Shown: positions 28,307-36,109 of the stretch, one piece after another
How the letters are laid out: every line of letters starts with the position of its first letter
How positions within the stretch are numbered: position 1 is the first letter of the stretch
Source: Bacillus luti
GTDB taxonomy: Bacteria; Bacillota; Bacilli; Bacillales; Bacillaceae_G
Reading direction: 5' to 3'
Assembly (NCBI RefSeq): GCF_001884105.1
Contig: NZ_MACI01000089.1
Span: 33,696 to 97,695, forward strand
DNA: 64,000 nucleotides
Notes under the pieces: model-generated
Database searches by the model: none
The model's input: only the letters and a program-made list of their open reading frames with translations
What the model was told of the DNA's origin: nothing
Made by a program: the position numbers and the translations under genes

Positions 28307-29911
28307 ATGAGGATTTTGCAAAGATGTACAATACTAATTCTCGCATTTTTTATTATGATTCCAATGGCTGTTAGTACGAAAGTAGAGGCAGAGGGAGTAA
28401 AAGAGCTTAAAACAGGATTTCCTGATCAAGAAGTATTTGCACCTGGGGATTGGTTTTTAGGTCAAAAGCCAACTAATTATGATGAGAGTAAGCCTCCAAT
28501 CCTGTTTGTCCAAGGAAGGAATGGTAATGCGGATAGTTGGTATGGACAGACAGTATATCACGATATAAATGATATGTATGACTACGCTTTGAAAGCGGGA
28601 TATCAAACCGTATTTATACAATTATATGATGCTGCGGGGAAAGGCTCGGCTAGTCAGTGGGACAACGGAAAATTGTTAGCACAAAAACTTGAAGAAATAT
28701 ATAATCATTTCGGTAAAAGAGTTAATATTGTAGCGCATAGTAAAGGTGGTATCGATACACAAGCTGCACTAGTTGGATATGGAGCGAATCGATTTGTTGG
28801 AAATGTTATTACACTCGCTACACCGCATCACGGATCAAATTTAGCAGATTTATCATATAGCTGGTGGGCAGGTTGGCTTGCTTCTATATTAGGTCAAAAA
28901 GATGATGGTACGTACTCATTACAAATGGGAGAAATGGCAAAATTTCGTTCTACAATAGATAATAATCCTGCAGTTAAATTAAACCGTTATTATACAGCTA
29001 CTGGTACAAGCTGGGGGCCAGTATTTTCTGCGTTATCTATGGGCGGTTTGTATTTGTCATCGTACGGTTCGAATGATGGGTTAGTAAATGAGTGGAGTGC
29101 TAAGTTACCATATGGAACACATTTATTTACAGATTCAAAGTTTGATCATGACAATATACGAAAAGGGTCAGCCGTTTTCTCACGAATTGAACCATATTTA
29201 CGTACAGCAAGTGTAACTATGCCAACATTAGTGACATCTAGCGCTAGTTCAAATGAAAATATAGAACAATTAAATACAACTTCAAATCAAAATATTTTAG
29301 GGGGAGAATTGCCAGAAAATCAGTGGATCGAACAAACTGTTACGGTTGATAAAAAGGCGGAAGGGATAGTTTCTATATTAACAGCTTCTTCTGATGTAGA
29401 CGTGCAAATGATATCTCCAAAAGGAAAGATGTATACAAATAAGGATAGTGTTATAACTACTGGAGAAGGTGAATCTTTCTTTGGTGGGGCGACAATTAGA
29501 ACATTTAAATTTGATAAAATGGATGTAGGAGAATGGAAAGTTAAAATGATGGCGAAGCAGTCAAAAGATGCTTATTTAGTTGTAAGCGATTATAAAAATG
29601 ATGCGCCATTTGTTCTTCAAATGCCCTCAAAGGTTAAAGTAAACAAATCAGAGTATAAACTTAAAAAATCTCCTACAGCACCTGAAATGAAAGGTAAACT
29701 TTCAATAACGGTAAGAGTCGTTAATAAAGAAGGGAACCTAGTATCTGAAAGTAATGAATTACAAAATGTTAATAACAATACATTTACAGGTGCTTTGAAA
29801 GACATAAAGGAACCAGGGGTATATAACGTAACGATGGATATAAAAGGGATGAATAAAGAAGGACAACCATATAGTCGTACGCTAGTTAAGTCGGTTTATG
29901 TGGAGAAGTAG
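28307..29911 (+). CDS. Secreted lipase/esterase-like alpha/beta hydrolase with C-terminal beta domain
   Basis: 534 residues from ATG 28307, six bases after AAGGGGGA. There is a signal peptide at residues 1-28 (positively charged start, hydrophobic core, cleavage around VEAEG). The catalytic domain to about residue 310 carries AHSKGG with nucleophile Ser145, the AHSxG form of Bacillus-type lipases. A likely acid Asp (YGSNDGLVNEWS) and His (DHDNI) follow. The last about 200 residues form a beta-rich region with two Ig-like stretches, probably surface or substrate binding. It stands alone between terminators. Confidence 0.85.
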   Translation: MRILQRCTILILAFFIMIPMAVSTKVEAEGVKELKTGFPDQEVFAPGDWFLGQKPTNYDESKPPILFVQGRNGNADSWYGQTVYHDINDMYDYALKAGYQTVFIQLYDAAGKGSASQWDNGKLLAQKLEEIYNHFGKRVNIVAHSKGGIDTQAALVGYGANRFVGNVITLATPHHGSNLADLSYSWWAGWLASILGQKDDGTYSLQMGEMAKFRSTIDNNPAVKLNRYYTATGTSWGPVFSALSMGGLYLSSYGSNDGLVNEWSAKLPYGTHLFTDSKFDHDNIRKGSAVFSRIEPYLRTASVTMPTLVTSSASSNENIEQLNTTSNQNILGGELPENQWIEQTVTVDKKAEGIVSILTASSDVDVQMISPKGKMYTNKDSVITTGEGESFFGGATIRTFKFDKMDVGEWKVKMMAKQSKDAYLVVSDYKNDAPFVLQMPSKVKVNKSEYKLKKSPTAPEMKGKLSITVRVVNKEGNLVSESNELQNVNNNTFTGALKDIKEPGVYNVTMDIKGMNKEGQPYSRTLVKSVYVEK

Positions 29912-29935
29912 AAAAGAATGAGATGTTTTTAATAT

Positions 29936-29979
29936 AAAAAGTACCGAACTTTTGTAGGAGAAGGGTTCGGTACTTTTTC
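29936..29979 (+). terminator. Terminator after the lipase gene
   Basis: AAAAGTACCGAAC / GTTCGGTACTTTTT stem with a loop of about 15 bases. Confidence 0.88.
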
Positions 29980-30061
29980 ATGTTTATTAGATTAACAGAA
30001 ATATACGATGAAAATTTATGTTCTATGAAGGAGATGATGGGAATCAAAAGAACATTATTCA

Positions 30062-30089
30062 ATAAAAAAAGATGCTGAAATAGCATCTG
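30062..30089 (-). terminator. Terminator after the exosporium-type gene
   Basis: AGATGCT / AGCATCT stem. On the minus strand it is followed by TTTTTTTATT. Confidence 0.8.
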
Positions 30090-30106
30090 AATGTGACGGA
30101 ATACTA

Positions 30107-30691
30107 TTAACCTAGTTTTGTAACTGTTAATTCAAGTGAATTTATACCATTATCACAAGTTACAATACTTTGATGATTAAAGCCGCTATTATTTCTAAGT
30201 TGCAGAGTTGCATTAGCTGGAACCGTAACGATAGTTTCACCAACTAGTTGAAGGCATTCATTATTTGCTGAGGTATTCATTTGAAAAGCGAAATCACCTT
30301 GGCTATTAGCAAGTGGATTGTTGTTTAAAAATATAGTTATAACTGGAATATGTGGAAATACAGGATTTAAAGTAGTATTAATACTGGAAATGAAAGAAAC
30401 TCTATAATCACCAGCTTGACTAATTTGTAGAGTAGTTGGATTTAGTAAAGAAACTCCTCCTACCTTTGGCCCAACGTGATTAAATGGAAAAGAACTGCCG
30501 AAAGGGACAGTTATAAATTCAGTTTGCCAAAAAGTTCCGTAAGCTGGCTTAGCTGGTTTATGTGAATCGTGGCATGAACATTTTTTGTATGAACTAGAAG
30601 AAGAGGAGCATGGACATTTTTTATATGAACTAGAAGAAGATTTGCATGAACATTTATTATACGAGTTTGAAGAATGATAGTATGAACCCAA
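30107..30691 (-). CDS. Exosporium-type protein: Cys-rich repeats plus TNF-like (BclA-C) domain
   Basis: 194 residues starting at TTG 30691, six bases after a full AGGAGGT. An open frame continues 80 codons upstream to 30931, but it has no ribosome site and looks unrelated. Residues 1-50 hold three short units of the type SSSSSYKKCPC (Ser run, Tyr-Lys-Lys, Cys-x-Cys). Residues about 60-194 form a beta-rich domain resembling the C-terminal TNF-fold domains of B. cereus-group exosporium proteins (BclA, ExsF). The Cys-x-Cys repeats could cross-link the spore surface. The spore location is inference. Confidence 0.75.
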   Translation of the reverse strand: MGSYYHSSNSYNKCSCKSSSSSYKKCPCSSSSSSYKKCSCHDSHKPAKPAYGTFWQTEFITVPFGSSFPFNHVGPKVGGVSLLNPTTLQISQAGDYRVSFISSINTTLNPVFPHIPVITIFLNNNPLANSQGDFAFQMNTSANNECLQLVGETIVTVPANATLQLRNNSGFNHQSIVTCDNGINSLELTVTKLG

Positions 30692-31125
30692 TATATGACC
30701 TCCTATTATTAATAAATTTAAGACGCATAGTAGTTTATGCAAATGAACCATAATTGGCGTGTATGCTTGTACTATAAAAGGAAATAGATTTGGAGTATAA
30801 AGTGCTCCAGGGATGAATTTTTTCATAGATTTACGTATAGAAGAAACGCTTTGTATATTAATTCCACCTGAAAAAGAAACATTTACTAATCTTAATTGCA
30901 CGCATGTTATCGTAAAGTGAACTTCTAACATTTTAATGTTTGTATATTAGAGCTCTTAGTCATTGCTTTTTTATTTGTGCAGCTGGGCAGGAAGAAGACG
31001 AAAAGTATCGAATGAATGTAGTTATATAGCATTGTTTGCTTTTGGTGTGAATAGTAGTTAAAGATACGTTGAAATATTTTAATTCGTAACGAAAGAGTGA
31101 TTAAATAGTAGAGGGAGCAACTTAT
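30692..31125. other. Upstream region of the exosporium-type gene and spoVS paralogue
   Basis: Divergent control region of about 430 bases. Apart from the putative sigma-H promoter (30989-31013) and the meaningless frame extension 30692-30931, I see nothing coding. Confidence 0.5.
30989..31013 (+). promoter_or_regulatory. Putative sigma-H promoter of the spoVS paralogue
   Basis: AGGA at 30989 and GAAT at 31010 are 21 bases apart start to start, the spacing of sigma-H promoters such as spoVG (AGGAnTT...GAAT). spoVS is sigma-H controlled in B. subtilis. The leader would be about 100 bases. Confidence 0.45.
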
Positions 31126-31401
31126 ATGGAAAATATATTAAAAGTATCTTCAAAATCAAGTCCCAATTCAGTTGCAGGCGCAATAGCAGGTGTACTAAGA
31201 GCAAATGGCAATGTGGAAATTCAAGTGATTGGGGCTGGTTCTTTAAATCAAGCAATCAAAGCAATTGCGATTGCAAGAGGATTTGTCGCTCCAAGTGGTA
31301 TTGATTTGACTTTTGTTCCAGCATTTCAAGAGATTTCTATCAATGATCAAGAAAGAACAGCAATTAAATTAATTGTAGGTCCTAGAAAGAAAAGGTCTTA
31401 G
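31126..31401 (+). CDS. Stage V sporulation protein S family (SpoVS paralogue)
   Basis: 91 residues, full length. The SpoVS signature is obvious: LKVSSKSSPNSVAGAIAGVL, GAGSLNQAIKAIAIARGFV and ERTAIKLIVGP. SpoVS is a small Alba-like protein affecting sporulation. This copy departs from the near-invariant canonical sequence (for example LTFVPAFQEISINDQ) and has a basic RKKRS tail, so it is probably a paralogue rather than the main spoVS. Confidence 0.9.
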   Translation: MENILKVSSKSSPNSVAGAIAGVLRANGNVEIQVIGAGSLNQAIKAIAIARGFVAPSGIDLTFVPAFQEISINDQERTAIKLIVGPRKKRS

Positions 31402-31427
31402 GAAAGAGTGTTAATAAGATGTAGTTT

Positions 31428-31463
31428 GAAAGGGACGATAGAAATCGGCCTTTTCCTTTTTTA
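31428..31463 (+). terminator. Terminator after spoVS paralogue
   Basis: Imperfect stem GAAAGG-ga-CGAT / ATCG-gc-CTTTTC with a 4-base loop, followed by CTTTTTT. Confidence 0.65.
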
Positions 31464-31528
31464 TTAATAAGTCTATGCATAATGTCGTAAAGCCGCATTC
31501 TTAGTAACAAACATAGATATTACAAATG

Positions 31529-31573
31529 AAAAGTGTCATAAATGCTTATATAACAGGCATCTGTGACACTTTT
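31529..31573. repeat. Dispersed hairpin repeat, copy A
   Basis: AAAAGTGTCATAAATGC / GCATCTGTGACACTTTT around an 11-base loop. The same element occurs at 34750-34794 and 37072-37116 with paired changes that keep the stem. It looks like a B. cereus-group mobile hairpin (bcr-like) that can also act as a terminator. The rest of the 31402-31865 gap holds only the two hairpins at its ends. Confidence 0.8.
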
Positions 31574-31865
31574 TTAGTTTTATATAATATAAAATATTCG
31601 TTATTTTAATTTTATTTTTCAACAAAAGCGTTATTTTGTCAGTATCAAAAAAGAGCACCCAGTATAGGTGCCGAAATAAAAATTATTCAATGATAAAGAT
31701 AATTACTTACCACCATTTTATTTGTATGTTTCAATTAAAAAACATGAACAAAAATTGTACATGTCTATATAAAATCTATGTTTTGTCTATGTAAACATTT
31801 GTTTGTTTTATGAAAATAATGAAAGAACAGAGAAACGTGATTAGTGTCTCTCTGTCACTTTTATA

Positions 31866-32474
31866 TTATTCACAAATAAATCCGGTTGCTATCCCAGTTG
31901 GAGCAACACCTACTGGGACCGTATCAATAACCGTATTTGTAGCAGTATTGATGACAGAAACAGTATTACTAGCTTGGTTTGTAACATAGGCGAGAGTGCC
32001 ATCTGGTATGATAGTTACTTGATCAGGGGATAAGCCAACAGGAATTGTATCGATTACAGTATTTGTCGCCACGTTTATCACCGATACATTATTGCTAACT
32101 TTATTTACAACATAAATAAGAGTGCCATCTGGTGTAATATCTATACCAACTGGTTCGGTACCTACGTTAATTGTATCAATAACTGCATTTGTAGCGGTGT
32201 TAATAACAGAGACAGTACCGCTGTTTTGATTTGTAACATAAGCACGAGTGCCATCTAGTGTGAAAACGATTATTCTAGGACGAATACCAACAGGAATGGT
32301 AGCGCTAACTGTATTGGTAGCGGTATTAATAACAGAAATTGTGTTGCTTAATTCGTTTGCAACATATGCAAAGGTTCCATTTGGAGAAACAGTGATTCCT
32401 TGCGGAGCGTTGCCAACAGGAATGGTAGCGCTAACTGTATTGGTAGCAGTATCAATACTGAACAAAACCCCCAC
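31866..32474 (-). CDS. Truncated YVTN beta-propeller repeat protein
   Basis: About 202 residues made of 42-residue blades (units like VSVINTATNTVIDTIPVG followed by PDGTLAYVTN). Only about four and three quarter blades are present, against the seven usual in this family. The frame opens at GTG 32474 without a ribosome site, and this start lies inside a repeated element (32462-32490). The 5' end of an ancestral gene has therefore probably been lost. I keep it as a reading frame, but expression as drawn is doubtful. YVTN proteins are often surface or secreted. No signal peptide remains here. Confidence 0.6.
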   Translation of the reverse strand: MGVLFSIDTATNTVSATIPVGNAPQGITVSPNGTFAYVANELSNTISVINTATNTVSATIPVGIRPRIIVFTLDGTRAYVTNQNSGTVSVINTATNAVIDTINVGTEPVGIDITPDGTLIYVVNKVSNNVSVINVATNTVIDTIPVGLSPDQVTIIPDGTLAYVTNQASNTVSVINTATNTVIDTVPVGVAPTGIATGFICE

Positions 32475-32490
32475 TGATTAAAGTTTCACT
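32462..32490. repeat. Partial copy of a repeated CAGTGGGG element at the 5' edge of the propeller gene
   Basis: On the minus strand ATAAAGTGAAACTTTAATCA then GTGGGGGTTTTGTTC. A related element lies at 63525-63580 (minus: AAAACTTTATTCCAGTGGG, then TGTTTTGTCC), where it forms a hairpin with a downstream CCCCTACTG. Here only one arm is left, joined to the propeller coding sequence. Confidence 0.55.
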
Positions 32491-32493
32491 TTA

Positions 32494-32531
32494 TAAAAAA
32501 AGAGAAGCGCTTAATCAGGGCGCTTCTCTTA
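32494..32531 (-). terminator. Terminator just upstream of the truncated propeller gene
   Basis: AAGAGAAGCGC / GCGCTTCTCTT stem with a run of seven T on the minus strand. Transcription reaching the propeller frame from upstream would stop here, which supports that frame being a remnant. Confidence 0.75.
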
Positions 32532-32765
32532 ATGCCAATATACAATAACTATTCCATTATAATGTATAAGCGTAAAATATTTAATAATTACTTTTATGGT
32601 AAAAATTTCATTTCGTAGAGAAATGAGGTGATTAAGGATGGGCATTGAATAGGGAATGTTTGTATTAAAAAAGAACAGACTTTAGCCTATACATAAAAGT
32701 GCTGGAATTGTTCTAAAGGAGGGAATATCTGAAATATAAATATGATTGAGAGGAGTGAAATAATA

Positions 32766-33146
32766 ATGGAAACTAGTACTTTTTTAGGGCTGTTCTGGGG
32801 ATGGATGACGGTTATCATATCGGGAATACTTTTCGTCCGTCCGTCGGTGCTACGTGACTTAAAAAAATTAGTGGTTGAAGACAGAGGATTTGGTATTATG
32901 TATGGTTTTCTATCGATTTTCCTAGGATTAGGTACTGTAATTCTACATAATGTATGGGTATTCAACTGGCAGGGGTTCCTAACGGTTATTGCATGGCTTG
33001 CATTATTAAAGGGTATTTACATAATTGCATATCCTGAACCCTCCAAGAAAACAGACTTTGAAGTAAGGGTACTATCTACACGTATAGCGCTCGGTATCGT
33101 TGGTGCCTTGGCCTTATGGATGCTTATAGTAATCTATATAAAATAA
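32766..33146 (+). CDS. Four-helix integral membrane protein, unknown
   Basis: 126 residues from ATG 32766 behind GAGAGGAG. The in-frame ATG 32742 lies before that site. Four hydrophobic segments are visible, starting METSTFLGLFWGWMTVIISG, with a short cytoplasmic-looking loop PEPSKKTDFEVR between the third and fourth. I do not recognise the family. Confidence 0.7.
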   Translation: METSTFLGLFWGWMTVIISGILFVRPSVLRDLKKLVVEDRGFGIMYGFLSIFLGLGTVILHNVWVFNWQGFLTVIAWLALLKGIYIIAYPEPSKKTDFEVRVLSTRIALGIVGALALWMLIVIYIK

Positions 33147-33169
33147 TCCTTTTCTAATAAGAAATTTAC

Positions 33170-33520
33170 TCACTCAGGCTCACAATAGATACATCCTCCG
33201 TTGCCATTCCCATTGCTTACTTCATCATCCGAACCGCCATTGTCATCGTTAATTAACTCTCCACAAAGATAGCCATATGAAGGGAATACATCACCATCAC
33301 AAGTCTCTTGGTAATTTTGTACCGCTATAGTTACAGTTTGTGGTTCGTCTGTTTGATTAAGTGCAGAAACTTGAATGAAGTCCGTGTCCGTATCCGTATT
33401 ACGGAATAAAGGTCCAGATGTTAACGTTTGATATCGTGGGTGGCAATGGCATTCACAGTCGCATTTTTTACGCTTCTTTCGATAGCGCTTACATGAATGG
33501 TCGTAATAATAATTTGACAT
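33170..33520 (-). CDS. Cys/His-rich, Asn-rich probable spore-surface protein
   Basis: 116 residues from ATG 33520. An AAAGGAGG site lies 12 bases upstream, and an in-frame GTG at 33529 is closer than ideal, so the start is uncertain by three codons. The basic N-terminus has Cys-x-Cys and Cys-His clusters (KKCDCECHCHP). The middle is beta-type (DTDFIQVSALNQTDEPQTVTIAVQNY), and the tail is Asp/Asn/Gly-rich and ends GCIYCEPE. Such composition is common in B. cereus-group spore coat and exosporium proteins. No family was identified. Confidence 0.65.
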   Translation of the reverse strand: MSNYYYDHSCKRYRKKRKKCDCECHCHPRYQTLTSGPLFRNTDTDTDFIQVSALNQTDEPQTVTIAVQNYQETCDGDVFPSYGYLCGELINDDNGGSDDEVSNGNGNGGCIYCEPE

Positions 33521-33624
33521 GAAAATCACGCGCCTCCTTTTTAGTACATGTTATGTGAAGGATAGGGGGAGGATTGGACAGTAAATTGTGGATGTGTAGA
33601 TAGGGGAAAGAGAGATGGAAATAG

Positions 33625-33654
33625 AAAAACCGCCTAGTTAAATGACGGTTTTTT
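33625..33654. terminator. Terminator after small peptide gene 1
   Basis: AAAAACCG / CGGTTTTTT hairpin with T-run on both strands. The matching position behind peptide gene 2 (34823-34853) has a damaged stem. Confidence 0.65.
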
Positions 33655-33666
33655 ATTTCTATGTAA

Positions 33667-33759
33667 TTAGAATTTACTTTTAGATAATGCTTTTAATATA
33701 GGGTTTATGATTTTACTCAACAAACGAAATGCTCTGAAAAGAGACCTTATAACCTTCAT
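33667..33759 (-). CDS. Small cationic amphipathic peptide 1 (30 residues)
   Basis: ATG 33757-33759 to TAA. The product begins MKVIRSLFRAFRLLSK and ends PILKALSKSKF: nine basic residues (Lys/Arg), no acidic ones, and a hydrophobic/basic spacing suited to an amphipathic helix with one central Pro. It has a paralogue at 34865-34957 with the same length and the same 11-residue C-terminus. The upstream AAGAGAC is a weak ribosome site. It lies 75 bases after the YolD gene on the same strand. Resemblance to leaderless bacteriocins or phenol-soluble-modulin-like peptides is by composition only. Function unknown. Confidence 0.55.
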   Translation of the reverse strand: MKVIRSLFRAFRLLSKIINPILKALSKSKF

Positions 33760-33834
33760 AGTATTGTCTCTTAATATCAGATTTCCTATTTCAAAGTCTG
33801 ATATTTTTGGATATATTTAGGAAGTTGTATGTTT

Positions 33835-34176
33835 TTATCTTAAATCAATTATATCTATAAAATTAAGAAAAATTCTGTTATAGGATGCATCAGTGCAAGT
33901 TATTAAATTCTTTATCGGATTTATGTCAGTTACAGTCATATATCTAGTTAGCAAATGACCATCTCTATAATAAGTAATCGATATCTTCTCTTCAGAAAGG
34001 TATGCACATAATAACTTGTTTTCAATCATTTCTTGTTCGTCTTGGGTTAATGTAGGATGCTCCACTTTTGTTTGTTTTTTTATAATCTTACCAATACCGA
34101 TGAACTTCTTCGGTATCGAAGCGAATGGCGTCCGCTTAGCCGTTCCTATTTCTTTTGGCATATTTGTATAGTTCAT
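33835..34176 (-). CDS. YolD-like protein
   Basis: 113 residues. It matches the YolD-like pattern: KRTPFASIPKKF near the start, LTQDEQEMIENKLLCAYLSEEKISITYYRDGHL in the middle, and VTDINPIKNLI...FLNFIDIIDLR at the end. YolD proteins usually sit next to a Y-family DNA polymerase (UvrX) in phage-derived or SOS loci. No polymerase is present here, so it is an orphan. ATG 34176 follows AGGGAG by nine bases. Confidence 0.8.
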   Translation of the reverse strand: MNYTNMPKEIGTAKRTPFASIPKKFIGIGKIIKKQTKVEHPTLTQDEQEMIENKLLCAYLSEEKISITYYRDGHLLTRYMTVTDINPIKNLITCTDASYNRIFLNFIDIIDLR

Positions 34177-34749
34177 GCTGTATATCTCCCTAGTTGCTAT
34201 TAATAACTGTATGATTATATCAAACTTTTGAGATGTTGGTATTGTTTATAAAAATATAGTGTATCTCTAATAGGGTTCTTATTAAATGTAGAACCCCACT
34301 CTTTGTTTAATCCAACTAAATTGTAAATTAAAAAATCACTCTTTTGTCATTACCATTTTGTCTAAAATATGGATAGACAAAACCACACGTTTTACTCGAA
34401 TTTTTGCTTCAATAAAAACAACCACGAATTAATAATAAGTAGTGATATCACAGAAAAACGTTATTAAACAAACTTAGATTTAATGCACGGTATGAAATAA
34501 GATGAAACGGTATTAAAACAAAAATATATCTTCCGCATACAAGTTCAACAATGAGAACGGTAATACCTATTTATCAAGATGATTGTAATTCAAGATTTAT
34601 CATAGAGATTTATGTTAAATGAATTGTTTTTAAGATGAAATTCGATCTAATACGGTTTAATTAAAAGGCCATTATTTACTCACAAATAATATAAAAACAC
34701 ATGAAAAAATATGAAATTCTTTTTAAAATAGAACATAATATAACAAATA
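34177..34749. other. AT-rich gap with diverged repeat
   Basis: No credible gene. It has a GGGTTC / GAACCC hairpin near 34273-34297. Its right part (about 34559-34749) is a diverged copy of 36885-37071, including TACGGTTTAATTAAAAGGCC against TACAGTTTAATTAAAAGGCT. Confidence 0.6.
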
Positions 34750-34794
34750 AAAAGTGTCACAAATGCTTGAATAACAGGCACTTGTGACACTTTT
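34750..34794. repeat. Dispersed hairpin repeat, copy B
   Basis: AAAAGTGTCACAAATGC / GCACTTGTGACACTTTT. It is nearly identical to copy C at 37072-37116, and both continue upstream into a shared diverged region of about 200 bases. Confidence 0.85.
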
Positions 34795-34864
34795 AGATAG
34801 GAGAAAAGGAAGAGGGAAATAGAAAAATCGCCTATTTAAATGACAGTTTTTTATTTCTATATAA

Positions 34865-34957
34865 TTAGAATTTACTTTTAGATAATGCTTTAAGTATTGG
34901 CCTTACGATTAAACCTATTAAACGAAATCCTTTAAATATAGATTGAATAACCTTCAT
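34865..34957 (-). CDS. Small cationic amphipathic peptide 2 (30 residues)
   Basis: ATG 34955-34957 with a clear AAGGGGA site five to eight bases upstream. It begins MKVIQSIFKGFRLIGL and ends PILKALSKSKF, the same 11 C-terminal residues as peptide 1, again with no acidic residue. The two differ mainly by conservative swaps (Arg/Lys, Ile/Leu), which suggests that protein sequence is under selection. It lies 76 bases after the SUKH gene on the same strand. Function unknown. Small antimicrobial, toxin or signalling peptide are options. Confidence 0.6.
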   Translation of the reverse strand: MKVIQSIFKGFRLIGLIVRPILKALSKSKF

Positions 34958-35033
34958 ATAATCTTTCCCCTTAAATTAAGTGAATCATACCAACTTTATG
35001 TAATGTTTACCCTCACTTCAAGGTGCTCTTCTT

Positions 35034-35486
35034 TTATTCTTCATCTTCGAAAGCATGTAGACTATTAAGTAATTCTGTGAATGTTGAGCAAACAGGGTAG
35101 AGTGAATCTTCTATCTCTTCCTCCTCATGATCCCAAAATATGATTGTTGGTGATTCAGGGTTGCTTCGATAATCAAAACATATGAAATTGCCAAAAGAAT
35201 CACTTGTGAAAGGATAAACCCCATCCATTAATCTATCTTTTATATTCTCATATTTTTGAACTATCGAATATTTATCATCAATATGTAGAGTTAATAGATC
35301 ATTAAATGTACTTTCGTCTAGTCCTTGTATATCGAACACTTTCGGCCGTGGATAGCCACCATCATATTTCTTTACACATTCAATAAAATCATTAGGAAAT
35401 TTAACACCCAAATATTGTTCTACTTGTTGAATATGTTCATCTGTAATTTCTTTTTTATTTACCCCAATCCAAGTAACATTATTCAT
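35034..35486 (-). CDS. SUKH (SMI1/KNR4) immunity-type protein
   Basis: 150 residues from ATG 35486 behind GGGGGT. The in-frame start 35534 precedes that site and overlaps the 168-bp repeat. Typical SMI1/KNR4 features: EQYLGVKFPNDFIECVKKYDGGYP near the start, the YPFTSDSFGNFICFDYR core, and PTIIFWDHEEEE. SUKH proteins are immunity proteins of polymorphic toxin systems. No intact partner toxin is next to it, so it looks like an orphan left by toxin-cassette turnover. Confidence 0.88.
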   Translation of the reverse strand: MNNVTWIGVNKKEITDEHIQQVEQYLGVKFPNDFIECVKKYDGGYPRPKVFDIQGLDESTFNDLLTLHIDDKYSIVQKYENIKDRLMDGVYPFTSDSFGNFICFDYRSNPESPTIIFWDHEEEEIEDSLYPVCSTFTELLNSLHAFEDEE

Positions 35487-35498
35487 TTTAATACCCCC

Positions 35499-35666
35499 TA
35501 TTAAAGAAGGGGAGTGCCTAGTATGTATGTCCATTATTCTATTGTTCTTTATAGGAACTCTCCTGAGAAAATATTGCGGATATAATTATAACAATAAATG
35601 GTTAAAGTTTCCTCGAAAAAATGTATTTTACAACATATGTGTTTGTTAGAGTTCTCAATAGGTAAT
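35499..35666. repeat. 168-bp direct repeat, copy 1
   Basis: It matches 36724-36891 over 168 bases without gaps and with only three differences that I count. It begins TATTAAAGAAGGGGAGTGCC and ends CAATAGGTAAT. It includes an imperfect inverted pair (AGGGGAGTGCCTA / TATAGGAACTCTCCT) and the 40-residue frame below. Confidence 0.92.
35527..35649 (+). CDS. Possible 40-residue membrane peptide inside repeat copy 1
   Basis: ATG 35527 opens a frame MSIILLFFIGTLLRKY, a hydrophobic start followed by an aromatic, basic tail ending NICVC. An AAGGGGAG site lies about 12 bases upstream, a little far. It is preserved in the second repeat copy with one residue change (Arg to Gly). Because the whole repeat is conserved this is weak proof of coding. 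A toxin-like small membrane peptide is conceivable. Confidence 0.3.
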   Translation: MSIILLFFIGTLLRKYCGYNYNNKWLKFPRKNVFYNICVC

Positions 35667-35693
35667 GTAGTATAACGTAGAGGTGAAATACAA

Positions 35694-36062
35694 ATGGGAA
35701 AGTAATAAATTGATGCTAATGATTTATATTATGCTGTATTGGCTGAAAAGGATGGTTGGTTAAATCTTAGTGGAGAACAATGGATTAAGAACGATCCATC
35801 TTATGTGAAGTTTAACAAGAAAAGTACAGTAGATTCCTCTATTGTAGGGAAGCGAGTTGTTTCGAAAGTTAACAATCTACGTTTTTATGATGCTCCTTCT
35901 TGGCAGGATAAAGATGTTGCTGGTACAGTTGACGTAGGATTTGGATTTACAATCGACGCAAAGGTAAATGTCAATGGGTATCCACAGTATCGTGTTTATA
36001 ATTCGAAGGGGCATAAGTACTATATTACGGCTAGTGATTTTTATGTAAGTTGGCTTAGATAA
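35694..36062 (+). pseudogene. Endolysin/amidase C-terminal fragment
   Basis: The start ATG 35694 (behind AGAGGTGAAA) is followed almost at once by two stop codons, then a long frame from about 35712: ANDLYYAVLAEKDGWLNLSG, then VVSKVNNLRFYDAPSWQDKD, GTVDVGFGFTIDAKVNVNG and YYITASDFYV. This is the C-terminal wall-binding region of B. cereus-group N-acetylmuramoyl-L-alanine amidase endolysins. The catalytic domain is missing. It is probably a prophage relic caught between the direct repeats. Confidence 0.8.
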
Positions 36063-36109
36063 TGAAGAAAGCCGCCCATTTTTAGGTGGGCAGCTTGTCC
36101 GTTAATATT

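Larger units (their letters stand above)
33597..33770. repeat. Diverged duplication containing peptide gene 1
   Basis: This stretch and 34797-34970 align over about 170 bases (shared: GGAAATAGAAAAA, TTTTTTATTTCTAT, the peptide genes, and AACCTTCATA). One arose from the other or both from a mobile unit. Confidence 0.65.

Noticed and set aside
30692-30931. N-terminal extension of the exosporium-type protein
   Set aside because: Open by chance. No ribosome site, odd composition, while TTG 30691 has a full AGGAGGT at good spacing.
31831-31857. Hairpin ACAGAGA / TCTCTCTGT after the propeller gene as terminator
   Set aside because: Stem is imperfect and the T-run is broken. Too weak to list.
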